Positions 1-14,800 of a DNA stretch of 64,000 nucleotides are shown here, one piece after another. Both the position numbers and the translations under genes were made by a program. Each line of letters begins with the position of its first letter. The stretch's first letter is position 1. Origin of the DNA: Nautilus pompilius (lineage: Eukaryota > Mollusca > Cephalopoda > Nautilida > Nautilidae); contig JACATO010000992.1 in the NCBI GenBank assembly GCA_018389105.1, positions 62,001-126,000 on the forward strand. Direction: 5' to 3'. Under the pieces are notes generated by a model. The model had not been told where the DNA came from and searched no databases. It saw nothing but the letters and a program-made list of their open reading frames with translations.

Positions 1-837
1 ACAGCCATTTTTCTTGCAAGCCTTTTAAACTCAACAGTGTGACTGACCTTGTTTGGTTGTTTCACGAGAGCAAATATACTTTGTGCAATTTCAGAATTAT
101 TCCATGTATTTTTAATGAAACTGTGGGCAGTAATATTTGTAAAAGCACAATTCTCTAACATTTGCCTTTAAACGGGATTTGCAAGTTAGGAATTGCCATG
201 CCTAGGAGGAATTTTTCATTGTCAGCTGTCACCAAACAGTACATTGTTGCTCTCATCTTTTTTGGCAGGAAAAAAATCTACAATAGCCATGTCTAATGGA
301 TAGTTTCTATGTCATTTTTGAAACGTGGCAAATTATTGCTGCATTGTTTCTCCTGTCAGCAAGGTATGGTCCAAGGACAGAAATAAAGTACTCATTTTCA
401 GATATGATGATCATTGGCTTCACAAGATTGTGTTGCTTGAGTATACTATAATTTCATCATTGAAATACATAACTGGCACTCTTTTGAACATACATGTGTT
501 TTATCCCAACTGAAATAGCTGCATCACCTGCCAGAAGTTGCATTTCAAGTCAAGTATGGTGAGATATCAAGTGATCATTGCCTAATGTGTCTAAATCCAA
601 ACTGGAAGGGAACAGAATCATTGACCACTGCAGAATTTAAGTAAATCACTCTCCAACAGTACATATCTCTCAACTGTAGAATATTTGCCAGAATTTTACC
701 TGATAACTCATTGTGTTGCTTGTCTTGATAAGAAGCTATTTAATTTTAGACTTTTTCTCACTTCACATTTGTAATGCGTGTGTTCTACTTCTCAATTACA
801 TTGACTCCCTGATTGGCAGATGATGCTTACTTTTCAG
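1..837. other. Intron sequence upstream of the first visible DBNL exon
   Basis: AT-rich sequence with no exon I can support. The first visible DBNL exon begins at 838 in the middle of the ADF-H domain and needs two bases of a Trp codon from an upstream exon, so this stretch should be the tail of a DBNL intron. I looked for the expected N-terminal exon (a short Met-Asn-Leu-Ser-type start ending in Trp) and did not find it here, so it probably lies off the left edge. Confidence 0.55.
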
Positions 838-2777
838 GGCCTTATTTGGCTATGAAGGTAATTCAAGTACACTCAAAGTGGTGGAAACAGGAAGTAAGTA
901 GATTTGAGTGAGTGGTTAAAACATGAGAAGAATGAATGGTGGTCTGCTTTGTGTTCTTCATTACATCAGTTTACACAAAACATTGATAATGTTGAAAGAT
1001 AAAGTAAAGGATTTGGGCAGGAAACCAGGCATGTTAAGTCGCTCTCCCAGATCATGTTGATTCATCATTATGCCTTTTTATATTTTTTTTATTTTTTTCA
1101 TTATCTAAAAACAAAGTTGTAACTACAGAAATTTATAAATGTGAAACTCTTATGTTAATAATAATGACAAAATGTAAGAAAGTAAGTGGGATGACATTCT
1201 GCAGGATTCATTGTGACAGAGTGTCAAATGCAATTAATTCTAGATGGCAATTAGTGTTTAAGCTTGTTGCTCATTTTTACTAAATATTTCCCATAGTGAG
1301 TTGTGAATATTATTTTAACAAATTTTTTTTTTTTTAAAGCAAGTCTTTAGATTAGCGACTATTGTAGTACATTGTCTGTTTTTGTATTAAAATGTCAGTG
1401 TATGCATCTTAGTTTTTAACAGGAAGCCATCAAGGTTTATACAAGGCTCTTTGACAAGTAAAATGTCCATCAAACAGGAAGTTCTCTTAAAAGAGCTGAT
1501 ATGTCTAAATTTATAATGGATCTTGCCATTTACGCAACAGGTGCTAGAATGCAGATTTTAAATCACATTGTGAGAGGAGCAGCTGCATATACAGGGAGTG
1601 ATTTTTGCACTTTACAACTGTTGCAGTCCTTTCACTATCTCTCTCAAACTATCAGAGTGGTTATCTTCAGGGCATAGGCTTTAGATCAGGGAGAAGGTTT
1701 TAAATAACAATATTAAACTGGTTTGTTTCTTTGCCCATTTATTGTATGCATAAACATTCTAAAGCTAACTTTAATTGATATGTCTTAAGAATCTATAAGT
1801 TCTATTATTTACACCATATGTCATTGATCTGATTCTTCTAATAAATCAATTATTTAATGAAAGAATTTTGATTTTTAAAACTTCTGTTGTCTCCTCTCCC
1901 CACCTTTTTTGTGGTAGGTGCTTGTTCAGTAATAACAGATCTTTAAGCTTGAGCTGATTCCTGCTTTGGCAGTATCATCTTAAAGTAGCAATCTCATTTG
2001 ATTTTATTAATCATCTCCCAGGTCTTGTTATTACTTCTGGGATTGGTAGCTGAGTTGTTTTTCCCCCATTCACAATGTGAAAGTAAACAGATTCTGACAG
2101 CAAAGTAGGCAAGTTCTCTAACTAAATGAATGAAATCCACTACATCATGCTTTAGATTGTCCGGGCCGTTTTTGGATTGAGTGATCAAGATATCTGATAA
2201 TGTGAGTTGTGATGAATGGAGGAGGGATAGGTATTCTATTATTATGTCAATCATATTGCGAACAAATCATTTCTATCATCAGACGGGGGCTTGGAGGAGC
2301 TTGTGGACGAGGTTAACAGCAGCAAAGTGATGTATGCTTATTGCCGAGTGCAGGACCCAAACACCAAACTAACCAAATATGTCCTGATCGTTTGGGTGAG
2401 TTAGTTTTTATTTTGAATTCCCCAACCAGTTTAAGATGCCTTAAAATTTTTTTTTTATTCTTAAGTGGACATCATTTAACAGAGATTATATTTTTAGGTA
2501 TTCTAATCTGCCATTGTTAATTTAAAGAAAAGGGTGACAGTATTTAGTTAGGCCTTCTGTAAGTCATGTCATTGCAGATCCTTTTTTTCTCTTTGTTAGT
2601 TTTTGTGTGTGCATCCATAAACAATTGAGGGATCATTTGGTTACTACCATGGAATCTTGTGGATTTGTTCATCACAGCATCATTTATAGTTCCAAACTTT
2701 CTTGAGCTCCCAACTTTGTTTTAAATTTGTGAATGTTTACTAAAATATAAACAGCATCTTTTAGACTATCCTTGGAC

Positions 2778-2827
<50 letters not shown>

Positions 2828-5800
2828 CTCTCACACAACAACAAACAAAATTCTCATGATTCCTATAAAGCCAGGAAAGTTTCTTGTTGTTGTTGTTAAT
2901 TATGTTTCTAACTTTATTTACTATTTTTGGTGGAATAGTAATTTATCTTAAACTGGATAAATTTCTGTTTGTTAGGCCTAGTAATTATAAAAGGTCATTT
3001 AACATATAAAAACATTTAAATTTCTTTTCTGTGTGTTTTATATTCTGAAGAAAACATTCTGCTTTAACTGTTTAGGTATTTAGGGAACTTTGAGTGCATT
3101 TTGCATGTATATAATAAGACTGGATTTTGTCAACAGTGTTAGCCAGATTGAATGGATAGGTGGGTCAAAATTACTGTAAATAATGATGAAGCATCAGTAT
3201 CACCACTAATATTCATTTCAGGCAGTTGCAAGTGAATGTACTAAACACACACACACACGTGGTTTTATCCACTGTACAGGGAAAGACGGCATTTAATATA
3301 TGAATTTTCGTTAGCCATGGCTACATTGCTCTGCTGTTACCAGACTTGCAGAGCTCCGCCATGAAGTGTCTTGTCTGTTGTATCTCTAGAAAGTTCTATT
3401 TTGTTTTGCTTTCAGCAAGGAGAAGCTGCTCCAGAGAGTGTGAAGTTCAAATGTACAAACCACCTTCGAGATGTGAAGTCTTTTTTTAAGGTAAAAGAAA
3501 GGCAGCAGCTGTGTAAAAGAAAATTAATGAAGGAACATTCAAGTCTTCGGCTAGCTAGGTTTATTTTGTGAAAGTAAAGAAGAGATTCCAGTTTTGATAT
3601 TTGTTTTTAGCCATTTTAAAATCAGGATAAAATATAGAAAACTCTCCGCTGTTTGTCGTTAGGAGATGATGCTGATGCTTACAGGAAAATTCTGGTAGTA
3701 ACAATTCCTGATTTTAATCTGTTTTTGCTTTGCATTGAATTGTTTCTACCAGAATTTTCCCCCTTCGGGTCACCCTCAAAGATAAACCATTCTATGAGTA
3801 TTTGGTGGCACTGTCCTTGCGCTTGGCACAACCCATCCACACCCAGGTTGGTGAGCTGTCTGGCCAGTGGCAGATCCCACCCCTAACTTTCTTTTTGTCC
3901 AGAGAATTGTCAGTTGAGAAGATTTGGTCATCACTCATTTCTCACTTGTTCTGATGATTAGGGTTTAACCCTTTAATGTATCTAAAGACAAGCTGACATT
4001 CAATAAAATACAAAGGATCAGCTTAACAAATTAGTCTTGACCCCCCCACCTCTCCAGAATAATGATACTACTACTATGGACCTTTCTTTTTTTTTTTCAT
4101 AAAGGACATTTCTCTTCTGCAGGGGTTAGCCACCTTTCCAGTGTGAAATTAGAAAAAGGGTAGAGGTCACTTCTTTTTTTCACAGTGACCCTAATCCAGA
4201 TTGGGAGAGGTATCTGTCCTAGCAAGGAAATCCCTACTGGAGCTTTTCATTTTTAGATGTGAGAGAAAACCCATATAACTAGCTGGGTAAGAAGAAACCA
4301 TGTTAGGGAGGTACTTCAAACTAAGTCATTCCCATTTGAGATTCATACCTTGACCTTCAACTGTAGTCACCTTACAGTACTATGAGCTACTCATCTGTAA
4401 AACTGATGGGTGTCAGATCTGTCAAATCAAAGACCAGGAACCCTATGCTGGGTTCCTATGCCTCAGACATGTATAGTAGATTCCATGCCATAGCATGTCA
4501 GCATCAACTGCATGCAACTGGAATGCACAATGCTAAATGAAGACACTGAAGGGGATTGGCAAAGTTATTTACCATTATGACCACACAGTACTATACCTTC
4601 AGACTGCAACTATGGGTGTTATCTTTAAAGTTCCTATATGGCAATCTTTATACGACTGCAGAGTACCTAAACCTGTGTAAGAGGGATCTTTGAGCTACAG
4701 ACTTGGACATATCACAAAAAAAAAGAGAGAGAGAAATAACAAGCTGGGTTGTAGAATGTCTGAGTGAGTGACCTGCATTCCATTAACTTTTGCAGTGTTA
4801 AGTCATCTTTTAATGATGCCATTTCATGCAGCTTGGTCTTTGAGTCTGACATATTAATCTTTTTGCTTAACATTTCAATTTTTTTTTTTTTTAAGTGAAC
4901 GTTCTCAAAGTATCATGCTGATGGTCAGTTTTGACTACCTTATTATATACTGTTATATAAACTGTCGGGAATGTGTCATAACTCATGCTGTTGATTTTAT
5001 TACTTTTTAAAAAATTTTTAAATGAAAAAAGAAAAGATTTATTTACTGCCAGTAAAACTTTAGTTGTAGAATTCTAAGAGCTTTACTTCCCAAATTATCT
5101 CCCTCAAGTGTTTGGCATAAGAAAATACTAATGTATACATACATTTTAAAATTCCAGGGTGCTCATGTAACTGTAAATGCTCGAACAGAGGATGATATTG
5201 ACTCAGACGTAATAATTTCAAAAGTTGCCAAGTCATCAGGTGCTAATTACAGTTTTCACCAGGAAATAAACCAGCCAGTAGAACCACCTAAACCTGTGGT
5301 AAGCAGCTTTGTTGTCCAGGGCTTGTCTTTGTTTGTGGTATCACACTCTCTCTATGGTTTAAAGTTATGACTGCAGTACCCATCATCTAGAACCTATGGA
5401 CTCAGCTTCATTTGTTGCTAGGCAGTGAAGTCTTAATCAGTTCTCATTATTTGCTATTTGCTATAATACTCTGTTTTTTTTTTTGTTTTTCTTTTAAATA
5501 TTTGCTGTAAGTATTTGGTTTCTAGATGTACAATTCCCTGCCAAATTAATTTAGCCATCCCCCATAACAAATGTATGATTGAAATTTACAGGTGTGTGGG
5601 TGGGTGGTCATATAATCATTGTGCCCTATCAACATGCTGAAAACAGGCAGATCCTACAGTATTTCTTTACTTACCCAATGTTGTTTATGGATTGCTCAAC
5701 ATTTCTCTTGGATCTTTGGCTGATATGTTATTGCATATTCTACTGAGACAACTATTACTGTTGCGACAAAGTGATTGTAAAGGCCTTCTACATTGATGCC

Positions 5801-8800
5801 ACGTTCATGTACACAGTTAAAATTCTCTTGTTGATATCACCCATACAATAGAAATTAACCAAAAATGGTGTAACACCAGCTTCATCAACTTGATTGCAGA
5901 GGTGTGCAGCACTTAAGAAGATAGAAGTAAAACCCATAAAACTGGTCAAAGGACTATGGCAAGATTTTCGAGTATTGGTGTCGTGTACTTTTCTCTTTAG
6001 CCCTCAGTCAAATATGACGAATATGAAGGCAGCTGTGTTGTAGTGTGGGCTGAAATTTTGTATGGAGGAAAGATAAAATGGGTGTTTGTAGAAGGACATA
6101 TCCCACCTGCCTTTGTACCATCGAGGCATACTGAGATTTATTTAGATTTGATGGCTGTGTTATTCAGAAGAATGGCACTACATTACACACCTCATAATAG
6201 CCCTCTGGAAGAGGAATCAAGGCATGCAGCAGCTTCCCAGAGTACTGCAAAACACTGATATGAATCTGATTGAATGCTGTGGTGAGAGCAGTCCATACAC
6301 ATCCTGGCATTGTGATGGAATTATTGCAGTGTACTGAATTTCAAATTACTAACAATATTAATCCATACTTACTTGTAATAGTAAGTAATGAGTAAAAACA
6401 TGTCTGCATTAGTGATCACAAAACATCAGCATTACAGCAGTGAAATCCAGCAGAAAATTATACAAATTGTTTATTTTACTCTCCTTTTTTTTAATTTTTC
6501 ACTTGAAGAATACTAACTAAGAGAGATAATATTGATTCATTGTTTTAAGGATGAAGTCTTCTGTATGATTGTATATCTAGATGTCTTTGTCTTCACCCAG
6601 TTCCTGACAGTCATCTGGAATTGATTTTAGAATTGCCTTTGCAGTTTTGTTGGTATATTTCAGGGTTCTGTTTACCAAAGAACAGTTGCCCAAAAAGACA
6701 TTAACATCAAGAAGAGAGATGCATTTTGGGCTAAAACAGAGGTATGTTTAATATCTGCTTTCTTTAATTATAATTATTGCCTTAATTATTCAGTTTTCTT
6801 TGCATTTTTTTTTTTTTTAACATTGAAAATACTTTAGCATCATCAGCGATGCAGATACAAAGACTAAAGAAGGACATTTAATTCAGAGCTGCGGGTAGAC
6901 ATGATTGTTTTATAGAAGACACTGCAGAGTGTGTACTAGATGTTTTTTTGTTTTTTTTGTAGGAAGAAGAAAAGAAACGACAAAATGAGGAAAAACTAAA
7001 GCAGCAAGAACAACAAAGAAATTTAGAGGAAGAAAGAAAGCAGAGAGAGGTATAGACATTTTAAATAAAAATTTTTTTCTCTTTCTTTCCCTCTGTCTCC
7101 TGTCTTTCATTCCCTCTGTCTCTGTCTCACTCTGCACTATCTGTGTTTCATTGGACTAATCTCTTGGTGGTTCCAAGGAATTAAGTAGTTTACTTTCTTG
7201 TGTAATTAGTGGAGGTGGTTTGGGGGTCTGTCTAGAGATGAATGGAAAGTTTGGCGAGGAAGTCACCTGACCTTTTATACAAATAATACCTAGTGTATAG
7301 TGAATCAGGCATTTAGGCTCAGGTGGAGCTGTGTGACCTGTTGTCAAGTATTGTACACTGCCTATTGGAAAACTTTGCCGAGTTTAAAGAAAGAAATGAT
7401 TTCGGTCATAAATGAGCCACTAGCAAATCGTTATTCATTCAGGTTAAGTTGATAAAACCAGTTTCAAAATTTTCCTACAAGTTTTTTTTTCAGATCTTTA
7501 TTTAATGAATCACTGTTTGTTAGGGTAAACTATTCTGACCAGTGGTGACTGGTTGAATGCTTTTCTTTGTTTTTTTTAATCTAATTTCTGCTTGTGACAG
7601 TAATTTTTTTTCAAAACTTGAATACGTGTATACTGATGGTTATTTTAGACGAAAAATAGTAATTTTTTTTTAAGATTACATAGTGCTGTTAGAAAGCCTA
7701 ATTTGAACCTGACTCCTTTTACTATTGTCATTTGTTATACTGTCCAGTGAAACCAATTCACATGCCAGACAAAGATGTTTTCTGATGGCTGGCTTTTCAT
7801 TAAGATTAACCCTGACATAACCACTCTATCATGACAGGTGTGCCATTTATTTTTTTGGTCTCAGCTCTGCTTCTACTAATGTTATGAACTAAGATTCTAG
7901 GGAAGATAATCTGGTGTACCTTAAAATTACGTGGTGTTAATTCCTCATGCTGGTGGCTCATTCATTGAGCTTGCAGTCTTTGTTCGTGATTTTGGTGTAT
8001 AGCATGCAAAAGAAGACTGTCTTATTTATCCCCAATTCCTAAAAGGCAAAAGAGGCAAGTGAGCGAGAGCAGCACATTCGGGAGAAGATGAAACACGTTC
8101 ACCAGCAAAAGGCAGCGGAGAGAAGAGCAAACTCGATTGACAAGGATGCTGAGAAGCAACGATGGGTAAGATACAGTAGTTAGTCATGTTAAGGACAACG
8201 CAGAGCTACACGAGAATACTGCCATTTATGATAAAAGAAACAGCAAACATAGACCCTGATGTTTTGCTTGACTACATCAAAGCGAATGAGCGAGTGCTAG
8301 GCAGTTCTAGTGGTAAATTTTACATCTTGTTTCCCACCTGTACTTGTCAAGTACTATCTTCTGTTGACCGGCATTGAACTACACAACAAAATCAGAAATA
8401 TGAAACAAACAAAATTGGCTTTATATTTAAAACAAAATTTTGTAAATAGAGATGCATCAATAAACATTATGCTGCATAGTAAATAAGTATTTAACTGCTT
8501 CAGATATATAAATAATGTACATTGTTTTAATAGCATTAAGAAATATTTAAATGCATTAAAACTAAAGTACAAAAGTCTTCACTCTTTCTTTCTTTGATCC
8601 TCAATGCATGCAAACTAACTGTGGCTGGACCTTTCGCTGACGACAATGAATTTTTATTAGAATATATTAAGTAAAATTGATTATCTTTTTTATAACAATG
8701 TATTCATGTATACTTTTACAAAAATTTTGAAATTTACTTTTAAATGACACTTACAAATTATGTGCAATATTGGCCATATAGTGCACAATATTCTCCAATT

Positions 8801-11800
8801 ATTCTAATCTTGTCACAGATGCTTTTAATCTCAGATTGGTGGTTTTATAAATTTTCTTCACTGGACCAACAGGATTATCAGCAGAGAGTTCTAATAGAAG
8901 TTTGTTAGCAGCCTGTTCCTTTTAAATTATTGTCACAAGTCTGCAGAGTGTAGGATGTGTGACATGATCATGGCTTACATTATCAAAATTGAGAAACCGG
9001 GGCAAAGCTTACGGTGGATGCTATTAATACTCATGATAGCAAATGTGTTTTTTTTTTATTTTACTCACTTTAGAGAAATTCATTTATTATCAATTATCTT
9101 TTGTTTAAATCCGTTCTGTTCATTGCTTATCAGGGCAGATGTGGATGCAAAAATTCCTCGTATTTCTCCATACTGATATGTGATTGAATTTCTTATATGA
9201 GGTTAGTAAATTATGACACGCTATTCTCAGTTTACCATGACACTTCTTGATCAGTTGACATGTTTCTTTCAGAGATGCTTTCATTAGGTAATCTGTGAAC
9301 TGACAAGTTTTCCACCAGTGCTAATAAATGATTATTGTGCAGTTTCAATAGTTGGATAACTTTGGCATTTTCGTGTATTTTCTGTAATATAATATATTTT
9401 GTGTACCCATTGTCTGAAAAGACTTCTGGATTTAATCTTTGTAGGTCAGCAATCCTGTCAGTGAAACTATTTTATTAAACTTTCGTGATGACATTTTTAT
9501 TTACCTCATGTAATCAATTTATACGTTTATTGATATTTTAATTTATAAAGTGTGTGCAAATTTTAAAATTTACTGGTGAAACTAAAACAGTGGAGCAAAC
9601 TTTCATTTAAATACTAGTGGCATGAGCTGCAAACAAGATTATAACAATCAGAGATTTCTGCATCATTCTTCTGTGTTGAACGATTCTGTTGGCGTTTGTT
9701 CAACAGGAATTCGGTCTGTGCACGCGCACATCGACGAAATTCCATCTGCAATAGAAGTGTTAGGAAAAAGTTGCCATTTTCTTTGACATTATAAAAGCAG
9801 ATGTTGCATTATCGTGACTGACATTGGTGATGCAGTTGTGCTTAGAGATCGGATAAAGCCAGAGACGACAAAAGAACGTGTTAAAGTCAACATTTTGAAT
9901 TAAACCACAGATGAGCAGCCTCATCAGTCTGTTGATAAACTACACAGGTGTGTATTTGATTCTGTCCCTGCTTGGTGATGGAACAAAACACAATATGCAT
10001 TTATTTAAGTAGTTAGAACTCATAAATTGTATATTTTATACTGATGCTGAATCTAACTGCCCTCTCTGTTGTTTTCTTGTGAATATTCAATCTTTCATTG
10101 AATGTTTAATTTTTAGGAGCAAGAACAAGAAGCTGTTGCTCATGAAGATAAAGTGAAACGAATGAGGAGTGAATCCCTGAGGAAGGAGAGAGCAGCCGTA
10201 AGTATATCCTCATGGCTGCTGAGATTCAGAACTCCAGATACCTCATATTTGTCCATGTAAACCAGTAGACAACTTTTAGGTTAATCTCTGAGAAAAAAAT
10301 ATAAATTCACCTGCCTGTTTTGTTCTGACCTCCTATAAGTGAGAAGGAATTTTAAAATCAGTTCTTCAGGATTCTGGAATGGTTCTGCTTTGTTGTTAAA
10401 TTTCTTCGATTCAAACTGTTTTGACAGGTTGTCACAAGCTTATAAGGAACAGTATATTAATCAAATTTTTCAGCATCTATTTTGTCTGTTAATTAATAAG
10501 AAATCTATGAAATATCAAGAAACAGTTTTTACTTTCCGAGACAGTTTGAGTTCACACTTCACTGTCAGTATCAAACATCCACATTTCTGATCAGCCTTTT
10601 TAATATGTCATTGCCTAACAAACGTACATTGGAGTGCATTTGCATATTTGTTTTTTGTCAACTTAATCCTAGTGGTGAGGTAGATTAAGTTTGTTGGAGC
10701 AACTAATCAACATTGTTTTTGTATGTCAAGGATCTAGATGTGTAGCATACATTTATTTACCAACTTGTGTTTTCTGTTGTGATCTTATCATGCTAATCAT
10801 CTGAAATTTTCTCAAATGTTGAGAAAGTCTTGTCAGAATGGCTAATCAGTTTAATTCTATTTCTGCAGGAAGCTAGTTTGCTTGGATCAAATAAAGCTAA
10901 ATCTGCCAGGGATTTATTTGAACAAAAGGCCAGGGAAACTGACTCTTCTTCCAGAAGAGCTCCACCTCCACAACGGTAATTATTATATGTTATCAGTGCA
11001 TGCGCTGGTTACTTTTACAGGAGTCTAGCACTACAATTATCCAAAATGTACATGAACCTTTTTCTTTTTAAAGATGTTTGCTTTCTAAATGAGCCAAGAA
11101 TTCTTATCACTGTTGGTGATTGCAAGTTTTCTTTTACCATACTGCTTCAAATACTGTTGGATGTGCCTTATTTTGTGTGATCCACCAAGCAGCTTAGTAA
11201 TTCAAGCTGCCCATCATTTTTGTTTTTCTGTATGTCTTGTTCAACTAGAACGTGATCTAAATACAGTATAAAGTTTCTACTAAAACAAAATTTTTAAAAA
11301 ATATTAGACGATCAGAGCATTTCAAGGCTTAGATGAATAGTATTGTTACCTTGATTGTTTCTTTATTAACTTGTTTTTGTGAATCTAGTGTGTTAATTAT
11401 TCAGGTATGTTTAGAATACAGGGCTGTCTTAAAAATATTTGAGGTCCCCCGGGCAAAGCAATGTACTGGGACCCCTACCCCACTCCTCAACACATTAAAA
11501 TTAAGTTTTTCAACTGGGAAACTTGCAGCATTTCATTGCATAAATTGCTTTATAATTGGTTGAAAGTCTGTTTTTGAGGATGTCATTTTCAATGCACATG
11601 AGGGAAAGCAAATTCAACCGCTGCTGTTCCATTGTGCTGCAAAGATGATTCTTTGTAGTTTCAACCTGGAAAATGAATGCTCCCTGGTACAGTTGGTCAC
11701 CACCATGCACATAAATATCCTGAGTGCAATTTCAACATTTGGAAACAGAATTCAACTTATCTGAAATGAGTTTGCTGTACATGTCTGGAAGAATCTTGCA

Positions 11801-14800
11801 TTCTTCATCGTGGACAATGTAGTGCTTGCATTCATTGAGTAATTCATTGTAATCAAGATCTTCATGATAAGCATTAGCCAATTTTTCACACCTTTAACTA
11901 AGCTCATTACAGTCAATTGATTTTAACTGACTGAAAAAGGAAAACAGATTTCCAATACTTTCATAGGCTTCTGCACGTTTAGTCATTTGAGATTTCAGAG
12001 TCCAGAATAGGAAGGTATGTTTCCACCTTGAATTTTTCAATTTCGTGGAGAATTATCTGTTCCACTGACCCATCATATCTGGTAAGACACACACTTTGCT
12101 TTCTTGCACATTTGTCTCCATTGCTATATTTCAAATCTAGACACCTGCTTTTAGCCTTCGCTCCATACTCACTGAATTTGTCTTTCATTTCCTGAAGATA
12201 GGCTTTCAGAGATTTGAGATCAATGGCAACAAGTATGTCCACATCTTTTGACTGCTAGATTTTACTTGTTTTGTTCACTCTTTCCAGAATGTCATTCCAA
12301 AGAATTGTCAAAAGGATAGTCTCTAGCTTCTCCATTTTCTTGCTCACTCCTTCTGCCACACGTCTTGTGTTCCACTCCTGATCAGCATCAACTGCAAGGA
12401 CATCCAATGCATCTTGAATTTTCTCGAAACCTCCATGAAGAGCAGTGACAGCATCGAAGTGTGCTGACCATCTCGTGTCAGAGACACTCGACCACAATAT
12501 GATTCTTTCCCAAGGATGATGTCAGAATATTTCAGCGATGTGTGGAAGCTGAGAAAAAGGAATACAAACTCTGAACAGTCAAAAAAGATGATCTGTGGAC
12601 CATGTTCTGCTGCTTTTACCCCCATCAAGTTCAGACTGTGTCCAGCATAAGGAATATATATAGCAAATTCATTTAGTTCACGTATCCATGTTTGCAATCC
12701 AGTGTAGCATCCTGCAATATTTCATTTTTCATATAAGGGGTTGGGGTATTGTACAGCAACCGGTGATACGGGCGTATTGGATGCAGGGTAATTTTTGTAT
12801 GCACTTTTTACCAGAAAAAAGTATCTTATATGCTGGCAGATACGGTAAACCTTAATTTTTATTTATCAAATTGAATTTCGAGGCTCCTAAAATCGCAGAG
12901 CCCCTGGGCAACTGCCTAGTGTGCACAGGCAATAAGACGGCTCTGATGATGCCAGAGAAATGTTGTTGTTAGAACACACCAGTTTCCATGGCTTACTAGA
13001 GGCTGGTGTTAGTCTGAACTCCTTTTTTGACAATTTTGTCAGAAGGAAGTTGCTAAAAAGACGTGATTACTGGTAAATGTCAGCTACAGTTTTAGTGTAA
13101 ATGAAAAATCTTCCTAATATGTACATCATGTTTTGAATAGTAAGACAGTAGATCAAATAAGGTGAGATTTTTTTTTATTGATATTGCTCAGAAAATTGAG
13201 GCCACAGAGTCAGTGTTGAGTACACAATTTAAAACCATTTTTTTCTGATGAACACGTGTCTTTAGGGACCATGAAATTTTAGTTTGTTCACTTGTGCCCA
13301 TAATTAATGTAAGTTAGTGTTGTGTGCTGAATGCTTCTAATCAGCTCCATCATAAAGAAAAGCTCCGTCCTGCAGAAAAATAGAACTGGATTCGCAGAAA
13401 TTGCATTAACTCTTCAACTCAGAACAGAATGAGTCCAGGTTGGATTAGCAGTTTGACCACAATCATTTTAGAGATACCACTGTTTACAGAATAATTCCTA
13501 GTCAGATTACAGCTCTTGGGAGGGGGAATAAAATGGACATCTGAGTTCATCTTTTGTCAGATGGTTAAAATTTTGTTTGAAGAGCTGTTCTAGTTAGTTT
13601 TTACTTTCAGCCATCACATTGCATGCAGTGTATCTTCCTTAATGGCCACTATCTTCAGTCTCTGGTTTATCCCTACATCCCGTTTACATACTCAAATGAT
13701 TAATTGTAGATCTCTGTGCCATTCTATATTTGCAAAATTAACTTTTTTGAAAAAAAAAATAGTTTCTGTTTTAAGTTTGTTTTTGTTTTTTTATAATTTT
13801 GAATAATGCTTTCAGTTTTTTTATCTACAAAAACAAAATTTATATGGTGCATCACATTTATCAGAGTAAGACTTTAAAATGACCTTAGTTGTAAAATTTT
13901 TTTTGATTTCCCTTTTCGTTTTTCCAGAAAAATTCGGTCAGATTTTCTGTCAGAAGACAGTAGAGATGAAACACCAGCAAGAAAAGAACCAATAGAACTG
14001 CCAACAGAAGTCTCTTCCCTTTCATCTGCAACTCAGTCCCCACCATTGTCTCCAAAAGAGCCTGACTCTCCTAAAGAACTAGAGGAGTCAGACCCAGATG
14101 AGATCCAACAAGTGATGCAAAAGGGCCTGCCACAGAGGCAGGATTCTGAGGAAGAGGAGGAGGAAGAACAAAACTGGCAAGGTGAAGTTTTGTTGTTGTT
14201 GTTTTTTTAGCACATCACCAAAATATAGCCTTTATGTACAGAGGGAAACAAGAATTTCACCACAAGACTTTGAATGAATGCTTACCATGCTTTTTGAATG
14301 ATATTAAGGGTCTAGCCAAAGGTGCAATGATCAATTTGTCATCTACTTTTAGTTTACACCCATTGCCATAATAACTAGTTCACTTGTTTTAGTTTTTTTC
14401 ATTCTTATCCGCTAAAATAAATAAGCTTCTACATAATTCATATTACATCAGTCCTTGGCACTGTTCTTGTTGCCTTACAATGTTCATAAGATGGTACCCT
14501 TCAGGTTTGTTTAAAGAATGTATGGCAATAGAAGATTTATTAGCAAAAACAAGTGGGTAGGGTCACAACAAACTATGTAGATAAAGTATAATGGATTTCA
14601 GGTGTTTCTGATCTTTCAGAACCAACAACAGAAGAACTGAGCACTAAGCTGCCGGATGAGCCAGCTGATGCCTTTGAAAACTATGAAAATATAGGTGGAG
14701 ACAGAAGAGGGATGTGTGCCAAAGCCATCTATGATTACCAAGCAGGTAAAAAATAAACACCTTTATGATAAACAATATTGCTTTTATTCTCAGAAAATCT

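Noticed and set aside
3653..3886. 77-codon ORF in a DBNL intron with somewhat higher GC at 3760-3880
   Set aside because: No family recognised; possibly an old insertion, but neither strand gives a convincing protein.
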